Both the position numbers and the translations under genes were made by a program. Source: CBDCAS01 sp965214015 (lineage in GTDB: Bacteria > Pseudomonadota > Gammaproteobacteria > Coxiellales > Coxiellaceae). Taken from it: a stretch of 64,000 bases of DNA. The notes beneath the pieces are model-generated. The model was not told the DNA's origin, made no database searches, and saw nothing but the letters and a program-made list of their open reading frames with translations. Location: NCBI GenBank assembly GCA_965214015.1, contig CBDCAS010000019.1, positions 166,682 through 230,681 of the forward strand, read 5' to 3'. How positions within the stretch are numbered: position 1 is the stretch's first letter; every line of letters begins with the position of its first letter. Positions 51,883-61,636 of this stretch are shown piece by piece.

Positions 51883-54012
51883 ATGATGGATTATCAAAAA
51901 GAACGTTCTAAATTAGCAGACAACATTCTAAAAAAATTAGATCATCATCCTAAGTGGCCAAATGACTATGAGATCTCATCAATAGATCAAAAAATAAAAG
52001 AAGAAATCGATAATGGAAATTTTCATCAAATATTTATCTTTCTTAAAATTAAACATGATTACTACCGAGGTATTCATACTACTTACGACGACACATTAAA
52101 TACCTTAATCCGTGATGCGCGAGACCAAAAGAAACACTATCAATGCGAGGCAAGCTATTATAAATACGCTCAACTAGGTTTTAACTATTTAATTGGTCTT
52201 ATTGATCTTTTAAGTACCCAAGATAAAAAAAATCATAATATTAATAAAGAAACCGTAGAAAAAAAACTTATCAATTATGCAAATCAATTCTACACCGACC
52301 TTATCCCTACAAATGCCAATGATCAAAAAAAACAAAAAACAGCCGAGCAACTTGCTAAAGCAAAGTTTGGGCGCTTTTTTTATACTGCTTTACTACCCCT
52401 TTATAGACTCCACCAACCTAAACTCAATGACAATCAATTAAAAAAAGAATTAGTGCTCAGTCGCAATTTTTCCAATATGAAAGCTCCTACCTATGCCGTT
52501 GCCACACTATCACACCATCCTCTTCTTATAGAACGATCTCATAGCACTACTGAAAAAAAAACCATGGATGTTGTTGAATTAGAGTTGCCCATAACTGAGC
52601 TGACAGAAGAACTTAAGAACTACTACCAAGCGCGAAAAGAAAAATCATGGTATATACAGCAGAGCACAACAGCACAACGTTTAATTGATTTTCATATAGA
52701 GAATATACTATCAAAAAATAAAATGATTCCAGCTCAACTCATCTATCACCTTATCGGATTACGCAATGCTTATGAAAAATGGACTGTTGTTTTTAATAAA
52801 CAAACTAACCAATTCAATATTATTAATAAAGCCTATCATGCCGCTTCACAAGCCCACCTGTTGGAGCTATCAAACAGTGTCTCCAAAAATGAAAGAAATA
52901 AGATACAACAAGATGCAGTAATACTGACAATCAATCAAATCAATGAGTTGACTCAGATAGATGGGTGTCAAAACAATTTAACTATTAACACCCTGGTCAC
53001 ACCATTAGGTATAAACCTAGATCAGAAAATAGCTATGCAACTAAAAGAATCCATTAAACAACAAAATTTTGTGAATACCCCCCTTAATACCGGTCGCCTG
53101 TTAGGTCAACGTAATACAAAAGGTATAGAGAAATTATTAAAAATAGCAGAAGAGCTACTCAAAAAATTACCAAATGAACAACATTCTTACTTTCAACAAA
53201 TTAAAGAAACATTAAGTAATAATCATTGCAACACAAAATTAAAGAAACTAAAGTCTCAAATTATAGCACTCTATCTCTGTTATACTGCTGTTAACTCAGA
53301 ACTAAAGAATTACTCATCCAGTTTTTCTGATCTTAATAACCACAATCTTAGACTTGCCGCACGAGCTAATTTATTAATACACGCACTAAACCAATTTCAA
53401 GACCAAACTAAAACCAATTATGTACTAATATCAGGCTGCTTTAGTGGCCAAGATCGCGGCGGTATGTTAAGTACAGAGACCACTCATCAAGCATTGCTTC
53501 TTCATTTTTTTACAAATAACTTTTATTCCCAAATAGAAAACTATTTATATATTCAACAAATGCGTATTATTCGTAAGATACAAGCTAGAGCAGGTCATAC
53601 TCAAGAAATGGCAGGTAATGCGGGCACTGGCTGGGGTGGTGAAGGTATTAAACCAAAATCAGCAGGTGTTATTCCTCACTATTATCCTGAACCTGCCAAA
53701 AAATATCTACTCAGCGAAACTGGAAATTATAATGAACAGATCCCTAGCAACCCATGTTGCCCTTTTTATCAAAAAAAATCCTTTTGGATCAATGCTACAC
53801 TTTTTATTATTGGAATCGCCTTATGTGCAACTGGCATTCTCTTGATTAAAGGTATTATTGTACTGACTATTATAATTAGCATTAATAAAATTGCTATAAA
53901 CAGTATCGCTTTGGGTATTGTATTTGAAGCAGCTGCTATCGAGTATTATTGCGACAGTCAAAAAAAACATCTAGAAAAAGATTATTATCCTCAATTAAAA
54001 GCTAGAATATAA
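51883..54012 (+). CDS. Candidate CX5R phosphoinositide-phosphatase effector with C-terminal membrane hairpin
   Basis: A 709-residue protein with a charged, helical N-terminal two thirds and no signal peptide. VLISGCFSGQDRGGMLS contains a CX5R phosphatase signature with Cys519 and Arg525; the CxSGxDR arrangement is that of the SopB/IpgD/SidF class of phosphoinositide phosphatases of bacterial effectors. It is followed by GNAGTGWGGEGIKPKSAGVIPHY. Two hydrophobic helices lie near the end (FWINATLFIIGIALCATGIL; GIIVLTIIISINKIAI), as in SidF, whose C-terminal helices anchor it in a host membrane. The acid/base residue cannot be assigned. Start ATG 51883 or 51886. Function is inferred from the motif and topology only. 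Confidence 0.5.
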   Translation: MMDYQKERSKLADNILKKLDHHPKWPNDYEISSIDQKIKEEIDNGNFHQIFIFLKIKHDYYRGIHTTYDDTLNTLIRDARDQKKHYQCEASYYKYAQLGFNYLIGLIDLLSTQDKKNHNINKETVEKKLINYANQFYTDLIPTNANDQKKQKTAEQLAKAKFGRFFYTALLPLYRLHQPKLNDNQLKKELVLSRNFSNMKAPTYAVATLSHHPLLIERSHSTTEKKTMDVVELELPITELTEELKNYYQARKEKSWYIQQSTTAQRLIDFHIENILSKNKMIPAQLIYHLIGLRNAYEKWTVVFNKQTNQFNIINKAYHAASQAHLLELSNSVSKNERNKIQQDAVILTINQINELTQIDGCQNNLTINTLVTPLGINLDQKIAMQLKESIKQQNFVNTPLNTGRLLGQRNTKGIEKLLKIAEELLKKLPNEQHSYFQQIKETLSNNHCNTKLKKLKSQIIALYLCYTAVNSELKNYSSSFSDLNNHNLRLAARANLLIHALNQFQDQTKTNYVLISGCFSGQDRGGMLSTETTHQALLLHFFTNNFYSQIENYLYIQQMRIIRKIQARAGHTQEMAGNAGTGWGGEGIKPKSAGVIPHYYPEPAKKYLLSETGNYNEQIPSNPCCPFYQKKSFWINATLFIIGIALCATGILLIKGIIVLTIIISINKIAINSIALGIVFEAAAIEYYCDSQKKHLEKDYYPQLKARI

Positions 54013-54015
54013 CCA

Positions 54016-55092
54016 TTAATTCAGGGAAGAAGGCTTTGGCCAGGCATGTAATACAGCATGACAAAAAGTAGTTAATGGAATTGCGAAGAAGACTCCCCAA
54101 AATCCCCACAAGCTACCAAACACAACAACAGATAAAATAATTACAATGGGATGCAAGTCCATAGTCTCTGAAAAAAGCATTGCCACTAAAATATACCCAT
54201 CAAATATAATAATAGCGGTATAAGCAATAATTAAATAAAGAAAATGAATGGTTAATCCCCATTCCATCAAACCTACAATCATCACAGGAATAGTGACTAA
54301 AATTGCGCCGATATAAGGGATAATCACTGAAATACCTACCAAAGAACCGAGCAGAATAGCATATTTTAGCCCTAACAATGCAAAAGTAGCCGAGGTAATA
54401 ACCCCTACTACCAACACCTCAATCACACGACCACGAATATAACAGCCAATTTTCTCATTCACCTCAGACCAAACTGTTTGTACAAGGCTTTTATCCTGAG
54501 GCATAAATTGATTGAGCCAATTTAAAATAATCAGACGATCTTTTAAAAAAAAGAAGACTAACAGAGGTACCAACACTAAATATAAGACCACTTGCACTAC
54601 ATTTGAGATAGTTGCAATTGAAAATTGCACAATATATTGACCAATATGCCCGAGTTGTTCTTTGAAAAAAATTGAAATATGATTAATCAAGGTATTTGAA
54701 AAAATAGCAGGATAATGTTGCATTAATTCATTAACCCATGCTTGGCTTTTAGTAAAGGCATAAGGCAGCTCAATAACTAAAATAGTCATTTGTTTCCATA
54801 ATGAAGGAATAAAACCTAGAATAAAAAAGATAAACAGGCCAAGAAAGACCAAATAAACAACCATCACAGCCAAAATATGTGGAAACTTCCAGCGCTGCAA
54901 GAAACGAACCGGCGAATTTAATAAATAAGCCAGCACAACACTTACAATCACCGGTAAAAAGAAAGTCCCGAAAAATTCGATCAATAAAAATCCAAAGAGC
55001 AAAAAGAAAAAAAGACCAATGGTCCCTGGACTTGAAAAATTGCGGTATATCCATTGCGAGCAGGCCTGAATTAACGGGTTTTTTGTAATCAT
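54016..55092 (-). CDS. AI-2E-family (PerM-like) transporter
   Basis: A 358-residue protein with about eight membrane helices. FGTFFLPVIVSVVLAYLLNSPVRFL is the first family block; PLLVFFFLKDRLIILNWLNQFMP and IGCYIRGRVIEVLVVGVITSATFALLGLKYAILLGSLVGISVIIPYIGAIL are the PF01594 core. The family includes autoinducer-2 exporters and PerM-like permeases; the substrate cannot be told. Its start overlaps the lumazine synthase stop by four bases, tying it to the riboflavin genes. Confidence 0.85.
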   Translation of the reverse strand: MITKNPLIQACSQWIYRNFSSPGTIGLFFFLLFGFLLIEFFGTFFLPVIVSVVLAYLLNSPVRFLQRWKFPHILAVMVVYLVFLGLFIFFILGFIPSLWKQMTILVIELPYAFTKSQAWVNELMQHYPAIFSNTLINHISIFFKEQLGHIGQYIVQFSIATISNVVQVVLYLVLVPLLVFFFLKDRLIILNWLNQFMPQDKSLVQTVWSEVNEKIGCYIRGRVIEVLVVGVITSATFALLGLKYAILLGSLVGISVIIPYIGAILVTIPVMIVGLMEWGLTIHFLYLIIAYTAIIIFDGYILVAMLFSETMDLHPIVIILSVVVFGSLWGFWGVFFAIPLTTFCHAVLHAWPKPSSLN

Positions 55093-55553
55093 GCTAATAG
55101 ACTCTCTTCAATCCTTCTATGGGTAGGCTTTAACGATGCCATCACCTGAATCATCTTAACAGCGGCTTCAGCGGCATCATATCCCTTATGCCCATGCATT
55201 CCACCCACTCGATCTAGCGCTTGGGCGTGGTTTTCAGTAGTTAATACACCAAAGATCACAGGTATATTATGCGTTAATGCAACTTGTTGGCAACCACGAC
55301 TGACTTGATCACAAACGCACTCATAGTGATAAGTCTCACCACGAATGACCGCTCCTAAACAAATCACAACCTCATAGCAGTCGCTACGGGCATATTGTTG
55401 CGCTACAATGGGTAATTCAACTGCACCTGGGACATGTATCACCGGAGTTGCATTCATATCAACTCCTAACTCCTGTAGACGCGCTAAACAACCCTTTAAT
55501 AAAGGAACAGTCACTGACTCATTAAACATGCTCACTGCAATAGCAATACTCAT
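55089..55553 (-). CDS. ribH: 6,7-dimethyl-8-ribityllumazine synthase
   Basis: A 154-residue enzyme of riboflavin synthesis. ATG 55553 shares its A with the ribBA stop (TAATG) and follows GGAAG. IAVSMFNESVTVPLLKGCL, HVPGAVELPIVAQQYA, VICLGAVIRGETYHYECVCDQVSRG and the C-terminal GVLTTENHAQALDRVGG are family blocks, with the catalytic His in YHYE. Length is standard. Confidence 0.93.
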   Translation of the reverse strand: MSIAIAVSMFNESVTVPLLKGCLARLQELGVDMNATPVIHVPGAVELPIVAQQYARSDCYEVVICLGAVIRGETYHYECVCDQVSRGCQQVALTHNIPVIFGVLTTENHAQALDRVGGMHGHKGYDAAEAAVKMIQVMASLKPTHRRIEESLLA

Positions 55554-56767
55554 TATACTTCCTCTTCTTGCAAATGCAGCCAATGGCCCAGTTTTTCACG
55601 CTTAGTCCTCAAATATCGAATATTATCAGCGGTCGGCTGGATCTCTAAGGGAACACGTTCTACAACATCCAGACCATAACGCTGTAGTTTAGCCAGTTTA
55701 TCTGGATTATTGGTTAACAAACGCAAACGGTTAATATTCAAAGCTCGTAACATTTGAACAGCTATCCCATAGTCGCGCTCATCGGCAGAAAAACCCAATC
55801 GATGATTAGCCTCTACGGTATCATAGCCTTGATCTTGTAGAGCATAGGCTTTAATTTTATTTGATAAACCAATACCGCGACCTTCTTGACGCAAATATAA
55901 TAAAACCCCACCTTGATCCGCAATATAGCTTAAAGCGCGATGCAATTGATAACCACAATCACAACGGGATGAGCCAAACACATCGCCTGTTAAACATTCT
56001 GAATGTAATCGCACAAGAACAGGCTTGGTGACATCCAAAGGCTGACCTATTAGCACTATTTGTTCTGAACCATTAATTAAGTGACGAAATGTATGAATAT
56101 GAAATTTACCTATATTATGAACTGGCAAGTAAGAAGAAGAGACTTCTTCCAACAAAGTATCATAGCGTAAACGATAGGCCACTAAGTCCTGAATCGATAC
56201 AATCGGTAATTGATGTTTTTTAGCAAAAACTAATAAGTCAGGCAATCGTGCCATACTGCCATCATGATTCATAATCTCACAGAGCACTGCTGCAGGGCAC
56301 AAACCTGCCAATCGCATTAAATCAATACTCCCTTCAGTATGCCCAGGTCGCTCTAATACTCCTTTTGCACAAGCACGTAATGGAAACACATGACCTGGCA
56401 TTACAATATCTTTCTGTGTGCTATTAGGAGCTATAGCTACTTTTATGGTATGGGCTCTATCTGCAGCAGAAATACCTGTTGTTATCCCACAAGAGGCACC
56501 AATGGAGACACCAAAGGCTGTCTTATTACGTGAGCGGTTCTGTTGTACCATTAAAGGAATGCCCAAACGATCAAAATCTTCTGTCATCATCGGACAACAA
56601 ATTAAACCACGCCCATAGTGGGTCATGAAATTAATAGCATCAGCACTAATATGCTCAGCTGCTATGATTAAATCACCTTCATTTTCACGATGTTCATCAT
56701 CCACTAAAATAATCATGTTACCCTGCTGCAATTGGGTTATCGCCTGTTCAATAGAAGATAGTTTCAT
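55553..56767 (-). CDS. ribBA: RibBA: DHBP synthase / GTP cyclohydrolase II
   Basis: A 404-residue fusion. The N-terminal DHBP synthase (about 1-200) has IILVDDEHRENEGDLIIAAE, TEDFDRLGIPLMV and HVFPLRACAKGVLERPGHTEGSIDL. The C-terminal GTP cyclohydrolase II has the zinc cysteines in SECLTGDVFGSSRCDCGYQL, then LLYLRQEGRGIGL and LTNNPDKL. Both halves look active. Overlaps ribE by one base. Confidence 0.93.
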   Translation of the reverse strand: MKLSSIEQAITQLQQGNMIILVDDEHRENEGDLIIAAEHISADAINFMTHYGRGLICCPMMTEDFDRLGIPLMVQQNRSRNKTAFGVSIGASCGITTGISAADRAHTIKVAIAPNSTQKDIVMPGHVFPLRACAKGVLERPGHTEGSIDLMRLAGLCPAAVLCEIMNHDGSMARLPDLLVFAKKHQLPIVSIQDLVAYRLRYDTLLEEVSSSYLPVHNIGKFHIHTFRHLINGSEQIVLIGQPLDVTKPVLVRLHSECLTGDVFGSSRCDCGYQLHRALSYIADQGGVLLYLRQEGRGIGLSNKIKAYALQDQGYDTVEANHRLGFSADERDYGIAVQMLRALNINRLRLLTNNPDKLAKLQRYGLDVVERVPLEIQPTADNIRYLRTKREKLGHWLHLQEEEV

Positions 56768-57369
56768 TATGAAGTGACTCCTTTAAAAATCTGTATGTGA
56801 TTGCCTACCAGCTTGGCCATATAATCCCATTCCACATTAACGTGGCTCTTTGGTTCAAGTTGAGACAGATTAGTATGTGCCAAGGTATGTGGAATCAACA
56901 TAACGACCACATTGCTCTGATCAACTCGATTTACTGTTAAACTAACCCCATTAAGGGTTACACTGCCTTTAGCTACTAAATAAGCACATACCTTTTGAGA
57001 AAAGCCGGAAAAATGCAATTCAACACACCCACCCTGTTGTATTTTACGATCCAAAATCAAAGTCTGATCAACATGGCCGGTCACAAAATGTCCACCAATA
57101 CGATCCCCTACACACAGGGCACGCTCTAAATTGAGTAATTGACCGATACGATACTGTTGGGCCGTTGTTATCGCTAAGGTTTCTGGTGATAACTCGCAGT
57201 CAAAACAATTATGATGACTTGCAACTACTGTTAAGCACATACCATCTACAGCAATACTCTCACCTAAAGAAAAATCAGCCCATTGCGAGCGAATACGCAA
57301 TAATGTACTTTGAGATTTTGGCTCAATCGCCTCTAATATACCGACATGATCAATGATACCGCAGAACAT
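56767..57369 (-). CDS. ribE: Riboflavin synthase, alpha subunit
   Basis: A 200-residue enzyme that dismutates lumazine to riboflavin. MFCGIIDHVGILEAIE opens the first barrel; AVDGMCLTVVA and GGHFVTGHVD, then GSVTLNGVSLTVNRVDQ, are the repeated family blocks of the two lumazine-binding domains. Directly downstream of the FMN riboswitch. Confidence 0.92.
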   Translation of the reverse strand: MFCGIIDHVGILEAIEPKSQSTLLRIRSQWADFSLGESIAVDGMCLTVVASHHNCFDCELSPETLAITTAQQYRIGQLLNLERALCVGDRIGGHFVTGHVDQTLILDRKIQQGGCVELHFSGFSQKVCAYLVAKGSVTLNGVSLTVNRVDQSNVVVMLIPHTLAHTNLSQLEPKSHVNVEWDYMAKLVGNHIQIFKGVTS

Positions 57370-57452
57370 TCATATCTCCTCATACGAGTTCAGGGCATCA
57401 CACAAAAGAAAGAATACGATTCATATCGTAACTTACATAGAAGCTGAAATTA

Positions 57453-57577
57453 CTTCTTCCATCCGGACTTTTACCGTCGGCTCTGGAATCTCACCAGATC
57501 TGCTCCGAAGAGCTCGCGGGCTCACAAAACTATATTTTGTTTACCGCCGGTGGGGAATTACGCCCCGCCCTGAAGTA
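57453..57577 (-). promoter_or_regulatory. FMN (RFN) riboswitch
   Basis: On the minus strand: CTTCAGGGCGGGGCGTAATT, CCCCACCGGCGGTAAAC, GAGCCCGCGAGCTC, GCAGATCTGGTGAGATTCCA, GAGCCGACGGTAAAAGTCCG, GATGGAAGAAGTAAT. These are the six-helix FMN aptamer blocks in order. It lies between ribD and ribE, so it should control ribE-ribBA-ribH (and the transporter), not ribD. Confidence 0.96.
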
Positions 57578-57599
57578 ATAGAAGAAATCTAGCAGTGCA

Positions 57600-58643
57600 C
57601 TAGGCTAATGTCAATCGGGCTACCTTATCTTCACCCAAGACCTGCCAATGCAAACTCTGTTGCATCCATTGATGAGATGACAAAAGAGCAGCTTGCGCTA
57701 ACTCGCCTAAGATTTTTTTTGAACGATACAATATAACTTCATTAACTATTTTATCTCGACAAAAAGAATCAAAAGCACGCGCACCAACTTCTGCCCAAAT
57801 ATCATGAAATCCACGTTGTCCCAAATCTTCCAAGACCGCTGTTAAATCTAAGCCTTGTTGATTATAGGGCACCGCAACACAGCACAAATCTTCATGCGCT
57901 GGTACATCATCACGATGATATACTGTGATACTTTTAGCAGTTTTAAAAAGACGCGCCGAACGATTAAGTTGCAAATGACTATCCAAAACGAAAACAGGTT
58001 TGGCTACAGTTTTGTTGGGCAAACGTGCATTCATTTGTGGATCATCATTGATAATCGTTCGCACGGTTGTTAGCAGGGCATCTGCTCGATAGCGAGACTC
58101 TTGAGTCAAAGCATGGCACAGTGCACCGGTTATTGGAACAGGAACCTTCCCTTCACCGGCAATTTTATAATCCGCACTTATTGCTAGTTTGACAGTTAAC
58201 CAAGGACGATGATATCGAACCCAATAGACATAACTACGATAAAAAAGATCGATCTCAGGCAATGTAATCTGCTCACAAGTAACATCTGCTTGAGCTAATA
58301 CCTTGCTGCCATGCGCTGCGATCGTATTAGGATCACGAAAACCAAAAACCACGCGTTGAATCCCCGCAGCAAGGATTGCCTCTGTACATGGCGGGGTAGC
58401 TCCTTGATGACAACAGGGTTCTAAGGTTACATATAAACTCGCACCCTGCGCTGCATCCCCTGCCTTATGCAAAGCTTCTATTTCAGCATGTGGGTGCCCT
58501 GCCGCTCGATGTACACCAATGGCAATCACACAATTATCTTTTACAATGACTGCACCCACAGCAGGATTAGGGGCACAATAGCCACGACGTGTCTTTGCTG
58601 CTTGCAGCGCTTGCTGTAAATAAGAAATATCGATTGATTTCAT
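57600..58643 (-). CDS. ribD: RibD: pyrimidine deaminase / reductase
   Basis: A 347-residue bifunctional enzyme. The N-terminal deaminase has GYCAPNPAVGAVIVKDN, AGHPHAEIEALHKAG (zinc His and catalytic Glu) and LEPCCHQGATPPC (zinc Cys). The C-terminal reductase has RPWLTVKLAISADYKIAG and IINDDPQMNARLP. It ends upstream of the FMN riboswitch, so its own transcription may not depend on it. Confidence 0.92.
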   Translation of the reverse strand: MKSIDISYLQQALQAAKTRRGYCAPNPAVGAVIVKDNCVIAIGVHRAAGHPHAEIEALHKAGDAAQGASLYVTLEPCCHQGATPPCTEAILAAGIQRVVFGFRDPNTIAAHGSKVLAQADVTCEQITLPEIDLFYRSYVYWVRYHRPWLTVKLAISADYKIAGEGKVPVPITGALCHALTQESRYRADALLTTVRTIINDDPQMNARLPNKTVAKPVFVLDSHLQLNRSARLFKTAKSITVYHRDDVPAHEDLCCVAVPYNQQGLDLTAVLEDLGQRGFHDIWAEVGARAFDSFCRDKIVNEVILYRSKKILGELAQAALLSSHQWMQQSLHWQVLGEDKVARLTLA

Positions 58644-58742
58644 AGCAAGGCTAGCATAACGGCCTTTTAAAAATCACACAACACAATGATTCATTAATCC
58701 TTTGCCTAAACTGCCTTTATACAAATAGGATTACTCATCAAG

Positions 58743-60572
58743 TTATTGCATAATAGTAAGTGAAGAAGCAATCAATAAGGCATTGCAACTTCTATTAACG
58801 CCGCTACTTAAAGCACTCCAGTTAATACCGTTCCACTGAGCTATACGATTGGCTGCTATTCCACCTGCACTGGTAAATTGACCACAAGCAAAGAGCGTAT
58901 TAGTATCTAGCACAGCTAGAGCATGAACATCTCCATTCATACCTGTTCCTAAAGCACTCCAACTTGTACCATCCCATGCAGCGATGCCATCTGTATTAAC
59001 CAAACCATTGGCACTACTAAAATTACCACCCACAATGAGATGATTGTCTAATATTGTTAAAGCAAGAACATCTCTAGTACTACCTGCTACCCCACCTGCT
59101 AATGGAGAAAAAGCAGAACCATCCCAATTAGCGATATTATTTACTCCCACAATACCACCGGCATTATTAAATTGTCCTCCTACAATCAAATGGTTCTGGT
59201 AAGGGTTTAAAACTTGCACAACAGGACCACCGCTGGTCACACCAGAACTCAATGCCTTCCAAGTATTTACCCCATCAAACTCTGCTACTCGATTAGCTGA
59301 CACTCCACCAGCATTAGTAAATCTACCACCTGCAATAAGTCTGTTATTAAATAAGTTCAAGGTATAAACAGCACCATCCATCCCCGTTCCTAAAGCACTC
59401 CAGCTCGTACCATCCCAAGCTGCTATACTCTCTGTATCTGCCAGACCACCAGCACTATTAAAATCTCCACCCACAATGAGACGATTACCCAACAGCTTAA
59501 GAGCACGAGCATCAAGATCACCACCTGCTAATCCACTTCCTAATGCAAAAAACTTTGCACTATTCCAACGGGCAATGTTATTTATATCTTCAATACCTCC
59601 CGCTGTGGTAAAATCCCCTCCAACCATTAAATCATGCTGATAAATAACAAGAGCATTAACTAGTTGGCTACCTCCTGTGACACCAGAGCTCAATGCACTC
59701 CAAGTGCTTCCATTCCAACGTGCTAATCGACTAGCTTCGTTACCACCTGCTATTCTAAATTTACCACCTGCATAGAGATCATTATTAACCTTCAAAGTAA
59801 ATTTTGTCTTATTAAGTTCTGTAGTGGGACTAGTCACAATATTTAAAGTGACTGAACCTGATACAGAACCCAATGGTTGGCTTATATTGTCGATACTATA
59901 GAGCCAAATAAGACATTGTGCTCCTGGTATTAGATTGAAATTATCAGCACAAGCAGGAAAAATAGCTTTTGGTGGGGTACACAGAGTATTAATATTTGCA
60001 TTACAAATTTTGACCTTTCTTTGCAAGGCAGAACTCAAAGTCGCTGTAATATCGAGTAATGTTACAGATTGAGATCCTGAGTTCTGTAGTATTAAAGCGT
60101 GGGCTTGTAAATGCTGATCGCTATCTAGCATGTCAACACTTAGGTCGAGAGGCAAATTAGGTGCATCTACTACAGTAACGGTAACCTGATTCTCGACTGT
60201 GGGTACAGAGCAAATCAGACCATTATCACTACAAATACGCGGACTTAAGTAATAAACACCGACCTGCTGAGGCGCTTTTACAGTCAAAGTCAAACTACAA
60301 GAAGCACCAGCACCTAAACTTTCCCGACAACTAGTTAAGTTATTATCAATACTCACTCCTGTGTTATGAGGATAATTAGGATCATAGATGAGATGGTCTA
60401 ACTGAACTCCACTGGTGTTGGTAATTTGGTAAGTAACCTGACTGCTATGACCAGCTGTAATAAGTACATTTTTATTGCTTGGCATGTAGTTAAAAAAATT
60501 TTCAGCGTAGACAGTGACATCAATACTTATAAGCATAAAAAACAACACTATTAATTTTTTAGTCCATTGCAT
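58743..60572 (-). CDS. Secreted seven-repeat (beta-propeller-like) surface protein
   Basis: A 609-residue protein with a signal peptide (residues 1-23, ending VYA). Residues 24-255 are two beta-rich Ig-like regions with Cys pairs (CRESLGAGASCSLTLTV; CADNFNLIPGAQCLIWL), as in exported bacterial surface proteins. From about 264 to the end there are seven repeats of about 47 residues with the pattern LxxGGxFxxAGGxxxxxIAxWDGxxWSALGxG (LYAGGKFRIAGG, LMVGGDFTTAGG, LIVGGDFNSAGG, LIAGGRFTNAGG, LIVGGQFNNAGG, LIVGGNFSSANG, LFACGQFTSAGG). Seven such repeats suggest a beta propeller. Function may be adhesion or binding; no catalytic motif is seen. Confidence 0.7.
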   Translation of the reverse strand: MQWTKKLIVLFFMLISIDVTVYAENFFNYMPSNKNVLITAGHSSQVTYQITNTSGVQLDHLIYDPNYPHNTGVSIDNNLTSCRESLGAGASCSLTLTVKAPQQVGVYYLSPRICSDNGLICSVPTVENQVTVTVVDAPNLPLDLSVDMLDSDQHLQAHALILQNSGSQSVTLLDITATLSSALQRKVKICNANINTLCTPPKAIFPACADNFNLIPGAQCLIWLYSIDNISQPLGSVSGSVTLNIVTSPTTELNKTKFTLKVNNDLYAGGKFRIAGGNEASRLARWNGSTWSALSSGVTGGSQLVNALVIYQHDLMVGGDFTTAGGIEDINNIARWNSAKFFALGSGLAGGDLDARALKLLGNRLIVGGDFNSAGGLADTESIAAWDGTSWSALGTGMDGAVYTLNLFNNRLIAGGRFTNAGGVSANRVAEFDGVNTWKALSSGVTSGGPVVQVLNPYQNHLIVGGQFNNAGGIVGVNNIANWDGSAFSPLAGGVAGSTRDVLALTILDNHLIVGGNFSSANGLVNTDGIAAWDGTSWSALGTGMNGDVHALAVLDTNTLFACGQFTSAGGIAANRIAQWNGINWSALSSGVNRSCNALLIASSLTIMQ

Positions 60573-60611
60573 GCTTAGCTCCTGTTTTTAATACTATTTT
60601 TATAGAACGCT

Positions 60612-61414
60612 TTATTTCAAGTATAAAGACAAAGTAATCATATGAGCATACAAGTTATTAACTCGCAGACGAGCGTCTGTTGTTTGTATAGAAGACCTTC
60701 CTAGGGAACCACCTCCTAAATTAATGTAACGATATCCAACATCAACCCTAGATTGATTATGAAGCACATAATGGATACCCATACCGAACCCATAAGCCAC
60801 ATGAGCTTGTGTATAAGAGTGAAAAGGGGTGATCACAGGTGCCGTACTACCGTTGCTAGCGCTTTCAAAGTAGTCGAATAGATGATTCCAAGTAACACCT
60901 ACCCCCATAAATAGATAAGGTTTCCAACGACAAGAGCCAAAAATCCAATATTGTTCCTGCCACAAAGCTGTACTGGATACCCGATACGAATAATTTAAGA
61001 TGCCAAAGTTTGGATTCACATTAAATGCCGGATGTAAAATACCATCGTGAGAGCCAAAATACATATGAGAACCTGCTAAACCTACAGCTAGCTTTCCGGA
61101 TGTAAAATACCATCGTGAGAGCCAAAATACATATGAGAACCTGCTAAACCTACAGCTAGCTTTAATGTATGTGATAATTGAAACCGATAACCTGCCCCTG
61201 CACTAAAGAGCATTACCAATTTACTGCTTCTATTAGCTATGTAACGATCTGTGATAGCATCCGTTAATATCAAATTGCTTGCTTTACCTACTCTGCTAAG
61301 ACCAAGTCCCATCGATATATGGTAATAGGGAGATGCAAACAGCATTGATGAAAAAACAAACAATGCACCACTTAAAACACAAGATACTACTAACTGATAT
61401 GTCCATTTCACCAC
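60612..61414 (-). pseudogene. Outer-membrane beta-barrel protein gene broken by a 68-bp tandem duplication
   Basis: Two frames, 61088-61414 (signal peptide, then PYYHISMGLGLSRVGKASNL and SAGAGYRFQLSHTLKLAVGL) and 60612-61064 (CRWKPYLFMGVGVTWNHLFD; AHVAYGFGMGIHYVLHNQSR; VDVGYRYINLGGG), are the two halves of an OmpW/opacity-like eight-strand barrel. A direct duplication of 68 bp (not a multiple of three) separates them. Removing one copy restores a single frame of about 245 codons ending in an alternating hydrophobic strand (ITLSLYLK). Confidence 0.82.
61028..61163. repeat. Perfect 68-bp tandem direct repeat inside the OMP gene
   Basis: Two identical 68-bp units, 61028-61095 and 61096-61163, lie head to tail (each starts CCGGATGTAAAATACC and ends CTACAGCTAGCTTT). 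Perfect identity points to a recent event. Loss of one copy by slippage would restore the reading frame. Confidence 0.95.
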
Positions 61415-61636
61415 AACAACTAATATCCCTATAAAAGCTATGTCTATTGTAATTTAGTTCAATTTGAGTTTCTAGTGCTAACTGACATCTTAAACATTAA
61501 ATGTCAGCAGAACTTTAGACACAGTAACAAAAATACATAGAAAAAATGGGCGATCGTAGCTGTTCCGGCTTATGATTTTTAAGTAAATTATCTTTACAAA
61601 AGCTAAAAGATAGGAAATACATTCACAAATTTTCTA

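Noticed and set aside
60612..61414. Two tandem outer-membrane protein genes
   Set aside because: The second has no signal peptide, and both are halves of one barrel separated by an exact 68-bp duplication.
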